A DNA stretch of 64,000 nt from Ziziphus jujuba (taxonomy: Eukaryota; Streptophyta; Magnoliopsida; Rosales; Rhamnaceae): contig NC_083379.1 in the NCBI RefSeq assembly GCF_031755915.1, positions 22,010,001-22,074,000 on the forward strand. The letters are read 5' to 3'. Positions 45,511 through 56,478 of this stretch are shown piece after piece. A model generated the notes under the pieces. It had not been told where the DNA came from and did no database searches. It was given only the letters and a program-made list of their open reading frames with translations. A program made the position numbers and the translations under genes. How positions within the stretch are numbered: position 1 is the first letter of the stretch; every line of letters starts with the position of its first letter.

Positions 45511-47450
45511 AGAGCCAATAGGGAAGATCTTGGAAATCATTATCCAAGAACGTAGCTATTATTTTTTTTAAATTATATATATATATATATTATATAGATA
45601 GAAAATATTATATAAATATATTTGAATTGAAATTTGAATTTTATAGATGGAAAAAATTAAATAAGTAAGCATTCTACAATTTGAAATCCATAAATAATTT
45701 ATCTTATAAGATAAAAATATGTTTATAGGATAAATAATAATAATAATAATAATAATAATTAATTAATTAATTAAATTACATTATAAGTATTTAATATATG
45801 AAAATTAATTATTTACAAAAAATTAAAAAATACATTTGAATTTGAATTCTACAGATGGAAAATATTTTAATTTAAATTGATTAATATAAATGCATTTGAA
45901 TTTGAATTTAAATTTCATAGATGAAAAAAATTAGATAAGAAAATTCCATATATGGAAAAAATTAGATAGGTAAATATTTTTGAATTTGAATTTTATAATT
46001 GAATAGTATTATATGTAAAGGTTAAATTTATAGTTATTAATAAACTTTTATATTATATATTAAAAAAAAAGATCAAAATATACTTATTAATAATATAATT
46101 TTTAAATAAGTTTTCAAATATAATTAATTATTATATATTATTTTTAAAATCTATCTATTATAGTTATACATGTTATGCATCACACGATGCTAGTAATAAC
46201 TGAAAGTTTAATTAATTATGTTATTGTAATTTATATATATATGGTGAAAGAGTATTGTGAGGGCAAAATATTTTAATTTAGCTATTATGTCATATGGAAA
46301 TTAATATTCGTTTTTTTTCCCCTTGTTTTTATTGTATAGTTTGTTTTGGTCGTTTCCTATTTCTCTATAGTTGTTGGATATAATTATTGTCATCTTCCTT
46401 TAATAATTGTTACTTTTTTCTGATTAATGAGCATTTCAATTATGAAACAATAAAAAAAAAAAATAGACACAATAACGGCCAGGTCGACATCATAGATATT
46501 GTTTAATTAGTTTAAGAATTGTCCAATCAAGTTAATTGATTACCCAGCTATATTTAGTGCACTTGATAATGTTTTTAATCTCAACTGGCTCTTAATTTAT
46601 CGTTTGAAGCCCAAAATATAAAATATTTATTTTTGTAATTTGATCATGAAATTATCAAGAAATCAATTCGCCTAGTAGCTAGAATCATAATCATTCCCTA
46701 CCACATTATAATATAACTTCAATCACTAGCAATGTTATTGCCATATCAATTTGCACATTAACCCATTAATGACAATATAATAAAATAAAATGGAACATGT
46801 GGATTAAGAAACACTTTAATTTTTAAATTAAATTTTTTGTTTTTAAAAAAATTGTTCAATGTGTTAAAAATTAAAATACTGGCCTAGTCTTCTAATTGGG
46901 AGGTGGTAAACAATTTTGATTATTAGAAATTGATTTCCAATTCTTTCAATATGATTTGATTGTCTCTCTTATGCTCAGAAATTGTGAATCATTATCTACA
47001 TTGAAGTATTGTATTGAACCGATTATTTATTTATTAAAGTGTGAAATTGAGTTATTAAGTGTTTAAGCACATTTTTACCCAAAAAAAAAAAAAAAGGTTT
47101 AAACACATATATTTTATTTTATTTCCTAAAGTAGTTCCAAAAAGTTGTGCAATAATCGTTTTCATGGGCCCAAATCGGTCCACCTGAAGATGGAATACAT
47201 GGGCTGAGTAGCGGCCTAAGTTCTACTATGTAGACAAGTGCGATTTTGCAATTGGTTTTTTGTTTTCTACATATATATCATATTAAACTTTATACACGCC
47301 CCTTCCATATGATACTGCAAATAGAATTTCCCTTAGCAAGCTCAAAAACAAGTACTCCTTAACAAGCACACTGTATCATATCAGCATCGTTTACATCCAT
47401 CAGATCCCTCAGCTTTACATAATCCAATTCTTCATTTTTATTATTTTGTT

Positions 47451-47810
47451 TTTTTTAGTGCGTGAACTCTACAAATAAAGTATGATAGCCAAATAAAGTA
47501 TTCCAAAAAATACTATTAATTCTGTAACAAAACCGCTCATGCCGGGTAATGCAAGAGAAGCCATCGATAAGATACTGAAAGTCATGAATATTTTTGGAAT
47601 TACGATAGCCATTCTGCCCATTTCCTCGAAATGTCCATCGCGGTGGGAAAGTATGGGTAAGTATATTTCCAGACAAACTAGTTACAATAAGACCTACAGA
47701 AAACCATATGGGTTCGGGGAAAGAATCTCCCAAACATTGGGTATCTGTCATCAAACACGATAGAATACTTTATCAAATGAGCGGAGTAGCAGAAAGTGGA
47801 ATAGCATAAA
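47451..47810 (-). pseudogene. ndhD: Plastid-derived ndhD fragment (NUPT part 1)
   Basis: On the minus strand 47473-47643 reads, with frame changes, as the chloroplast NAD(P)H dehydrogenase subunit 4: [28 protein letters not shown], and TELIVFFGI. The correct reading needs a frame different from the longest ORF. Sequence on to about 47810 is plastid-like in tone but not assigned. This is nuclear-located plastid DNA, not a working gene. Confidence 0.75.
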
Positions 47811-47939
47811 ATATAGCCAGAAGGGCTATTTCACTAATGGCATCAAAAAGCCCTATATGAACTCAATTCTTTATTTCGGTATAGGAACGTAGGACCAAAA
47901 GAAAAGGTTTTTTGGATGAAAAAAATAAAATAAAATAAT

Positions 47940-48840
47940 TGAAGGTTTCGTTTTTTGTAGGAGTAACCCATTACTTTTTGGGTGGAATTGCCACAATATG
48001 GGCGTTCCTCTTAGCAAGAATTATTGTAGTAGGATAATGGCTAGGAGGATTTGAAAGGCATTGTGGCATTAAGATTTCCAAGGTTTAGCCAAGGCTTATC
48101 TTAGGACCCCACTACTCATCGTATTTGGTTTGGTATTGCTACCGCACATGACTTTGAAAGTCATGATGATATTATTGAGGACCGTCTTTATCAGAATATT
48201 TTTGCTTCCCATTTCAGACAATTAGCATTAATTTTTTTGTGGACTTCCAAAAATCTGTTTCATGTAGCTTGGCAAGGAAACTTTGACGCATGGATATAGG
48301 ACCCTTTACAGGTAAAACCTATTGCTCATGCAATTTAGGATCCTCATTTTCGTCAACCGACTATGGTAGCTTTTACTTAGGGGGGGTCCTCTTGGCCCAG
48401 TGAATATTTGCCTATTTTGGTGTTTATTATCAGTGGTGGTATACAATTGGTTTATATACTAATGGAGAGCTTTATAATGGATCTCTTTTCCTATTATTTC
48501 TTTTTGCCATATCTTTAATAGTGGGTTGGTTACACCTACAATCGAAATGGAAACCGAGCATTTCATGGTTTAAAAATGCCAAATTGCACCTCAATCATCA
48601 TTTATCAGGACTATTTGGAGTAAGTTCCTTGGCTTGGACATGACATTTAGTTCATGTCGCTATTCCAAGAGCCAGAGGTAATACATTTGCTGGAATAATT
48701 TCTTAGATGTATTGCCGCATTAGGCCTACTTTTTACAGGTCAGTGAATCTTTATGCTCAAAACCTCGATTCAAGTAGTCATTTATTTGGTACCTCCCAAG
48801 GGGCCAGAACTGCCATTCTAACCCTAGGATGCCTATGCCC
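47940..48840 (+). pseudogene. psaB: Plastid-derived psaA 3' end and psaB 5' part (NUPT part 2)
   Basis: 47956-48037 encodes the last residues of photosystem I PsaA ([19 protein letters not shown], then RIIVVG stop). The plastid spacer follows and then psaB from 48063, where the start codon is GTG instead of [41 protein letters not shown], and on to the [11 protein letters not shown] region near 48790. Numerous stops (for example TAG or TAA for Trp and Gln codons near 48295, 48338 and 48380) and frameshifts show long nuclear residence. The order psaA-psaB is as in plastomes. Confidence 0.92.
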
Positions 48841-49250
48841 ATAAGAAAGCGCGGAGCCATCCATTAATCGTAATGGAACTTTGCGCAAAGTTGCCTCTTG
48901 TGATATGAGTTACCACTCCTTGATCATTTATACTACCCCAAACATTTGACTGCATTTTCCAACTGAAATGGAATATTACTAAAGAAATCAAATTATACAT
49001 GCAGAATAGCCCAAATAAGACATGATCCCAAGCGGATAGTTGACAATGAGATGTGTCTATTTATCTATCTCTTGACTCAAAATGGGAGCAGGTTTGAAAA
49101 AGAATCTTAGAGTGTCTAGGGTTGGGCTAGGAGGGTCTCTTAACGCATTCTTTTTTCTTCTCATCGGAGTTATTTCACAAAGACTTGCCATTGCAAGGGA
49201 GAATGGAGGAACAAGCACATTTGGATAGCACAGTACAACAGAGAGTTGTA
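48841..49250 (+). pseudogene. Plastid-derived segment, probably trnI-GAU intron (NUPT part 3)
   Basis: From 49080 the text (GGAGCAGGTTTGAAAAAG, CTTAGAGTGTCTAGGGTTGG, GGAGTTATTTCACAAAGACT, GTACAACAGAGAGTTGTATG) matches, from memory, the inverted-repeat rRNA-operon spacer just before the 3' exon of trnI-GAU, that is, the trnI intron. The tRNA exon is not reached. The earlier part (48841-49070) is consistent but less certain. Confidence 0.55.
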
Positions 49251-50221
49251 TGCAAAAACTAACTTTTGAGTACCATTAAAGTGTTATAATAAGATGTTAA
49301 AGGGGTAAATACTTCTACAATCCATTACCAACTTTGGAGCAAATAATATAGCCTAACTGGTTGGCATTTAGAAATTTAACCAATTTACCCTTATTACCAT
49401 TCAACCAGTATGAATTCAATCACAACACGAAACTATTCCAAAAAAACTGAAAAAACAATTAACATAAAAGATTTTATGAGGTTCGATTCAAGAAATGAAT
49501 GTACATCCTTGGTGAATTCAATCCACTAAGTTCTTGCAGCTTGCACTATAAATCTCAGTTCATACACCATAACTCTTTCTCTGGTTTTTACAGATTTTAC
49601 TAAACCCATAAACCACCGAAAATCCCCTTGTACAACCTCTCTTTTCCTCACAAAAAAGTCTGCCAGAAATATTCCTAGAATACCAAGAGAAGGAGACTTC
49701 AACAACAAGAGAATATACAAGAAGACAAACTAAGAAAGAATGGTGTTATATCAGGAGATCAAATAAACCAAGTTTTTGGTGTAGCATATCTATAGGTCCA
49801 ACCTTGATAACCTGCACCTGCCGCATTGTTTTCAGTTCAACCAATGAATATCTTCAACCGCATTTTTAAAAGCTTAGATGAGATTTTCAAATGACACACA
49901 TAAGTGGTCTTTCTAGTTTCCCATAAGTATCTTTATGACACCAGAATTCATATGCTATTGCTCCTTATTTACAGCCAATGCCAATGACCAAAATGTAGGA
50001 TATTTTTTCAACAACCAGTTTGTGATGGATATATACACCTACTTTTATATATTGTATTAAGAAGCTACTAGCTTTGATGAAAACTCATGTTCACTTGCAA
50101 CTCAAGTTAATATTTAAAACAATTTTCTTTGTCTATGCTAACTTGTATATAAAATTTTTCAAGTGAAAGGATTCACACAGAAAGAGAACATGTCTGTTCG
50201 CCAATATTTGAAGTTATTAAA

Positions 50222-50223
50222 CA

Positions 50224-50255
<32 letters not shown>

Positions 50256-50272
50256 ACTCTCTCTCTCTCTCT
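50222..50272. repeat. (CT)n microsatellite
   Basis: CT units interrupted once by CACTCA. Located within the tandem non-coding repeats. Confidence 0.95.
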
Positions 50273-52596
50273 TTAACCTTCTAAAACAAACCCCGGCTCT
50301 TTCATATTATTTGTTTTTCCATCTTTTCCAGTTTTTGATTCTGTTTGGTCATAGTTCAAAATTTTACATGAAACGACGATTCTAACTGTATTTACAGAAA
50401 GATGCTGTCAAACACCAAAGAAGATTGATGATTCTCCCTGGTGGGAAATTTAGTTAGAATATTACTGTAGGTGTCTGAATAATCTTATTATTTGATTGAA
50501 TAAGCATTTGGAAATGTATACTCCCAAGCTTTGCCAGTTGAACTGTGCAATGATTTGATTCACTCCGCCAGAGGCAGCACTAATCCAAATGCTTGCCTGA
50601 TTGCCAGTTTCATCAAGCTTATCAGGATCCATCAACCTTAATTCGATATCTCAAATGTTTTAACTCACCCAAAGTATCTAAAAGTTTCAATTTAATAAAA
50701 ACAATGAAAGAAAGAGAGAGAAAGTGTAGAAATTTGGCCAAGAAAAAAAACTTAGTTTTCAGTTAATTTAGTATTAAGTTTGAGTTTGATATTTCTAGAG
50801 ACAAGTACCATATTTGTCTTGACTACGATGAGTACATAAACAAAAACATTTTCTAACTGTAATAACTGACAATTGGAAGCTAGCTAGTATGTTAGAAGAC
50901 CAAAGTAGCTAAGTTTGATTAGGTGGATGCTGCTGAGTTTGAAACTGATGGAGTGAGGTAAGATGCACGGCTTTGCAGATGATGAGCTGGTTTGAGCTTT
51001 AAGGCCTGGGAGTTCGTCAATGAATCAACACGTAACAATGACTGAAACTCCCACATAGAAAACGTGCTTCATTGTGAAAAACTTATAAATAAAATTATCA
51101 AAAATTTGCTCATAAAAAGAGAAAGTCATGACAGTACAAGTATTTGATATTTAATTTCAGAGATATACAGATCTCCAGACGTTTTCTTAATGCTTTTTTT
51201 TTAAAGGATCTATAAATTAATATTGTAAAGAAAGGGTGAAAACAAAAGTTACGAGCTCTTTAACACCATTCAAGTGTTATAAGATCTTAAATGTTAAAAA
51301 TGTAATTCAATACATTAGTTTGACCAAATGAGGACCAAATAGTACTAGCATATTGGTTGATATTCTGAATTCAATTAATGTACTCAGTAAGTTCAAGGCT
51401 GGCAGTTAAGACATACAGAAAGAATTCACAGCATTTTTAATCATATAGACAGACAAGTATAAGGGATCATACACACATACACACACACACAAACACAGAA
51501 ACTATACTATATTATAGAATTGCAGTGCCATAAAAGCATTAACAAATTTATGATCACATTTTGAGAGGGCAATACATTTATAATGCAAGGCCAATCAACA
51601 AATAGAAATCCGCCACTTGATGACAATAAAATGGAATCTAAGAGTACACGATCAAAAATTAATTTATTTAGAGGGATTAATTTTCCAGTAGAGATTTATA
51701 CATATAAATTAGCTGTAGAAATAAGACATCTTTGCAGAAAAGAGAAAACAATAATATAACTATGGGTAAATTTGCTTGTGATCAGGTATATTTCCTTCTC
51801 CAAGTTGTCAATCTAGCAACAGAAAGCTCAAAGATTTCATATACAATACCGTAGGAAAATAATAATAATCATAACAAAACCATATATTTGCTTTGCAAAA
51901 CAAGAATTTTTGGAATATTCCATAGTAAAAGGAAATGAGTTTCTTAACTTGATCTGAAGACAATGGAAGAAAACATATTCCAGTAGAAGCTGATGGAGTG
52001 AGCAGAGCTGAAGCTGCAGTGCTTTTTAGACGATGAGCCGGATTGAGCTTCCAAACCTAAGCCTTCCATTGAAAATTCAATACTAAAGAAAGAATCAACA
52101 CATGTAAATTTACAAGGTTCAGTCCAGAATTGAAGTTCTTAGCATTATGAACAAGGCATGATACAACATTCTTTCTCTTGGTATAGATTTCTATAAACCC
52201 TTAAATCAACCAAAAATCCTTTCTACATCATCTCTCTTTCACAAAACACTCACCGGGAATGTTGTTAAACAATACCAAGAGAAAGGAAAACTAAGAACAA
52301 GAGGCAACAAAGAAAAGAAGAATAATGGTGACATTGATCGAGACTGAAAGCGTCTGCAGCAGTGTATGAAGTTCAGCCCCTTTTGTAAGCCTCTAACTGT
52401 TAAAACAGAATCTTGATGACTCAGCTTCAAAACGCATGGCTTCGTTTAAGGTTCTATTATTCCCCTTTTGTTTGAAAAACATTGTTTAATGAGTGTACTT
52501 CAAGTTAAGTTCAGTTAAGTTCAAATCAGCTAGTACATTAAGAAAGAATTCACATCACTTTTAATTGTATAAATAAAGAAATATGAGGGAATACAC

Positions 52597-52600
<4 letters not shown>

Positions 52601-52629
<29 letters not shown>
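52601..52629. repeat. (GA)n microsatellite
   Basis: About 14 AG/GA units. The aligned place in the previous repeat unit (about 51472-51490) has an AC tract instead, so the microsatellites arose independently. Confidence 0.95.
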
Positions 52630-52631
<2 letters not shown>

Positions 52632-53425
52632 ATGTGCTACCGTAACAGAAACAGTGAAGCCAACATGTTGCAAATCACTAACAAATTTACGATCACATTG
52701 GGAGTATGCAATGCCTTTCAACTTTGAAGCCAATACAGGAATGGAGATCAACAACTTGATGATGATAAAATGGAATCCAAAAAAGAATAGATAATTAAAT
52801 GAGTAAAACCTGTAACAATGGAGATCAAAGTAAGAGTAAGATATGGAAATTGATCTAGTTTCCAAAAGAGATTTATGTATATAAATTACCTTTTTAAAAA
52901 GATATTTTTGTATAAAAGAGAGAACACAATAATAATTCTGGGAACATGATCTTGTGATAAGGCATATTCTCGAAGTTGTCAATCTTACAACAAAAGCTCA
53001 AAAATTTTAAAATACCAAAGGAAAAAAGGAAAAGTATATATGTACTTTTGAAAACAATAAATTTTGGAATATTGAAAGAAAAAGGAAATGATTTTCTTAC
53101 CTTGATATGGAAAGAAGAACTAATGATAGGCCTGCTACTCGATATTTCTCTCGACCAGGCAAGAATCGAGGAAACAACACATCTTAGTAAATGCTTAAAG
53201 TCTATCCTTCTGCAAGCATGTAAAACTTCCATCAAAGCTTGATACCAGCAGATTAGATTGGTTTAAATGCCTGATAAGCTGCCGAAACTTTAGGTACATC
53301 ACCTCCTATCTTTCACTCATTTAAATAATTCAAGAACAAGGGCCAGTCATAATTCTCTGTAACACCAGAGGCAGTGGAAGTCAGAAGGCTTGCTGGCTTG
53401 CCACAGTCATCAAGCTAAAGGTAAC

Positions 53426-54861
53426 TGATGCGCTATTTCCACAAGTATACGGGTCGTAAGTGATGAGTGAGTATCGTTTCCTTGAGGATTGATGTTCGAA
53501 ATTTTGCTCAGTACCAAAATTATTGATTAATTCTTTTTATTCAGGCATCCAATTTGATTAAAACCTAGTGCAAATGTAAATTAAAACTAATATTATAATT
53601 AAACTAAAGTAGTGGGACAAGAAATTAAGAAAAAAAACACACATAAATAATGGAAGTGACAAACATTATGATCTAAAGTTCTAGGATATTGATTTCCCTC
53701 TTATTCTTCTCATAATTGAACTTACTTTGGTTGATTATTATTGGATTTCTATTCTTAATTCTAACCAAAGGGTTTCTAATTACATCTAATTCCCTATCTC
53801 TAGGAAAATTAGAATCTATGGATAATTAGTGGAAATTCAAGAATCCCTTCGCAAATTAACCTAAACGGCCATGTATTAATTCCCTTTTTAGATTATCCAC
53901 TTCCTAATTAGCTTTCCAACTTTAATTAAAATATGGGTTGTGTAATCCTAGTGACAAATCCATTAAATAACCCTTTCCCAAGGAGAAATTTATAGATCTA
54001 CCAAATACCCAATTGATTTCCAATCTAATTAGGTATATTAAAACATTAAATCCAAGGAATACATAAGAAAATAATAGAATTGCATAATACTAATCAACCC
54101 ATCATTCAATTACAATCCAAATAAAAGTTCCATCAACACCCTAAATAGTAAATATGTCAATCCATATACAAAATATCAACCAAATCCAAAATAAAATGTA
54201 TATTTATTGTTAAACCCATGTCAAACACAATATATCTATACAAATAGAATTTAGAGAGCGATAAAAGATAGAGAAAACTCAAAGGAGGAGGAATCTTGTA
54301 GGGGAATCTCTTCAATCTTCAATCTTCTTCCAAGCCCAAGCTTTCTCTCTCTAGATTTTGCTATTTCTCTCTGTAAATTGAGTGTGTTGCTCTTTTTTTC
54401 TTCTCCAAGCTATCTACAATGGTGGCTCCCTCTTACTTCTCTACCAAGCCTCCTTAAATAAAGTCCCTTCCAAATCATCTCTGAAACCTTAGTTTTAAAT
54501 CCAACTTTTAGGCATGCAAATCTCTACACTAAAGGCACATGTCTTGCAAATGTTTTCATTAAAACTCCAATTTGACCAAAGTCAACAAAGTCAAAATTAG
54601 AAATTAAGGCATGGAAAGTCAACATTTTGAAAATCTTCAATAATGAGTGGCATCTTTGACTTGGTTGAGGTATGGTGAGCCTTCTTCCTCTCCAAAATGA
54701 TCTCCAAAGCTTAAAAAACTATGAAAATTACTCTTAACTTCACTTTTGAGCTCACCTATACAAATATACAAAAAGATATCAAAATAACCATAAATGCTTG
54801 AGTTTTTCACAAATAATTAAGCTATAGAAGACTAAATAAGTGAGCCTAAACTCACTTATCA
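53426..54861 (-). repeat. Solo LTR with perfect 5-bp target duplication
   Basis: 1436 bp bounded TGATGCGC...ACTTATCA, with GTAAC directly repeated on both sides (53421-53425 and 54862-54866). The terminal tetramers TGAT/ATCA are inverted. On the minus strand a TATA-like TTTATTTAAGG near 54465 is followed by a CT/AG-rich leader with short ORFs, fitting LTR promoter layout. The end near 53430 carries a CACAAGTATACGGGTCG motif, which I have seen widely in plant LTR elements. No internal element sequence is present, as expected after LTR-LTR recombination. The family is not assigned. Confidence 0.85.
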
Positions 54862-55661
54862 GTAACCCCTACAGCACCATTATCAGTAGCTAGTCCATCT
54901 CCAAACTTTAATCCAATCAAATAACAAGATTCAGGAACAGAGGTTAGTCATATCTTGAATATATATAACATATATCAATAATCAATATTTGCATCATGAA
55001 TAAGAAAAACATATTGTATAACAGTCCAAAGTGACCAAACAGGAGAGGTTGAGATAATCTTATATTATACGTTATTTGTGACAATTATAATATGTACATA
55101 GCAGAATTTATTTTTGGATAACATGGTTTTAAAACTAATTCAGAAGCATGTAAAATGATCAAATTTAGTAGTGGAATTTACAATTAACGTAATTCCACTA
55201 CAGTTTGCAGCAGGAGATCAAAAAGAAGCTGTATAGATAGTGAATGTGGCTGCAAGCACTCTATATGTTCCTGCACAATTATGAGGAAATAATAAGTGAG
55301 AAATAAGGCATCATCATTGTCATCATTATAAGATAAGCTTAAGATAGATGTATGAAGAAATTAAGAAATTAAGAGATGGAAAAATGAATGAAGGTGCAAT
55401 AAGAAATGTACAAGTAGCATGCATCCGAGTTTCAGTGGAAGTATGAAATAGAATTTGTATATCTTTGTTGCAAGATTGTAAACTGATAATGAGCAAACTC
55501 CTTAAAGCAGTGAGAAGTAAGAAATTAAGAAAGCAGTAGATAATGAATATCATAAGATAGATATATAACACCGAATTGAAAGGAGAAGGAAGAAATTAAG
55601 AAATAGATAGATAGATGGATATATGGAATGTACCTATAGAAAATACCAACTAGCAGAGCTT

Positions 55662-56478
55662 TCAGTAGATGTCTAAATTTGGAATGTGGGCAATCTTGGG
55701 CCAATCCTCTCTAGATGTTTTATTATATCTTTGCTGTAAGATTGGGCAACGGAGAATGCGCAAAGTCATTAAGGTGCAAAACATCTGGCCTTCTAGCAAC
55801 GATATCAAATTGGAGCAGCTTTCGATGGAAAGAAATTGGAGAGATGAGAGGTTGCCCATAGCTTCTGGCAACGATGTCAAATTGGGACAGTCTTGGATGG
55901 AAAGAGATTGGAGTGATGAGAGGTTGCCTATAGCTTCGAGCAACGATGTCAAATTGGGACAGCCTAGGATAGAAAGAGATCGAAGTGATGAGAGGCTGCC
56001 CATAGCTTCTGGCAACGATGTCAAATTGGAGCAGCGTTTGATGGAAAGAGATTTGAGTGATTGAAGTGATGAGATGTTGCCCATAGCTTTTGGAAATGAT
56101 GTCAAATTGGAGCAGTCTTTGATGGAAAGAGATTGGAGTGATGAGAGGTTGCCCATAGCTTCTAGCAACGATGTCGAATTGGGGCACTCTAGAATGCCAA
56201 GAGATCGCAGATATGAGAGGTTGAACAAATAGCATGTTCAGCGAATAAATTAGAAATAGAAATAGAAATAGATATGGGGCACCCCATTGATCATATAAAG
56301 AGATTAGAGTGATGAGATGAGAGGTAGGCCATACCTTGTTGTAGCAGAGATTGTACGTCGTCAATGGATTCAATCTGCAAATGCACCAATTTGGAGAGAG
56401 ATTGGAATGATGATGATGATGATGCAGTAGAACTAGAACTAGTTTCCTTTTGTGCCATCGTCATTCTTATCATCATCG
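55662..56478 (-). pseudogene. NLR-derived leucine-rich-repeat pseudogene
   Basis: The open piece 56228-55662 (188 aa) is made of about seven 23-24-residue LRRs of the pattern NLSSLQSLSI.DCSNLTSLPEAMG, then a C-terminal cap ending RCPILQQRYNKTSREDWPKI and AHIPNLD, typical of CC-NBS-LRR (RPP13/RGA-type) resistance proteins. Upstream, 56478-56291 reads QSLSKLVHLQIESIDDVQSL, also NLR-like. The two are separated by a frameshift (a 5-bp TCTCA-type duplication near 56320), a stop and no usable splice acceptor. No coiled-coil or NB-ARC domain lies within the window. The full gene would normally exceed 800 residues, so this is a decayed 3' fragment. Antisense and shifted ORFs over it reflect the 72-bp repeat period. 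Confidence 0.8.

Larger units (their letters stand above)
41246..47450. other. Long AT-rich intergenic region
   Basis: No protein-coding or RNA gene recognised. 41380-41560 may hold a terminal exon or UTR of the COX23-like locus (TTTGCAG acceptor at 41386). The rest is over 75% A+T by appearance, with TA tracts near 42005-42025, 42072-42100, 42719-42750, 42860-42880, 42967-42990, 44273-44295 and 44356-44373. It also has a 65-bp AC tract and repeated AT-rich segments. 46200-47150 is less repetitive but also without features. Confidence 0.65.
49260..53400 (-). repeat. Diverged tandem non-coding repeats (period about 1.1-1.3 kb)
   Basis: No gene is recognised. Blocks recur in order. AAAGAATTCACA..(T)TTTAAT (51420, 52545), AACAAATTTA.GATCACATT (51540, 52680), GATGA.AATAAAATGGAAT (51620, 52762), GAGATTTAT.TATATAAATTA (51690, 52868) and TTTTTGGAATATT (51908, 53063) form one pair. 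An AGAATACCAAGAGAAGG-type block at 49675 and 52270, and GCTTGCCTGATTGCCA-type text at 50590 and 53385, hint at a third unit. They lie downstream of an NLR pseudogene read in the same direction and may be duplicated NLR 3' flank or intron sequence, which is inference. Confidence 0.55.

Noticed and set aside
48063..48835. psaB as a working gene
   Set aside because: Start codon is GTG, with multiple stops and frameshifts, and only the first third is present. It is a nuclear plastid relic.
52530..53242. ORFs of 88-150 codons on both strands near the tandem repeats
   Set aside because: They overlap each other, include microsatellite-derived residues and are not conserved in the neighbouring repeat unit.
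55669..56064. 131-codon plus-strand ORF with repeated RDWSDERLP text
   Set aside because: Antisense of the LRR repeats, whose 72-bp period keeps other frames open.
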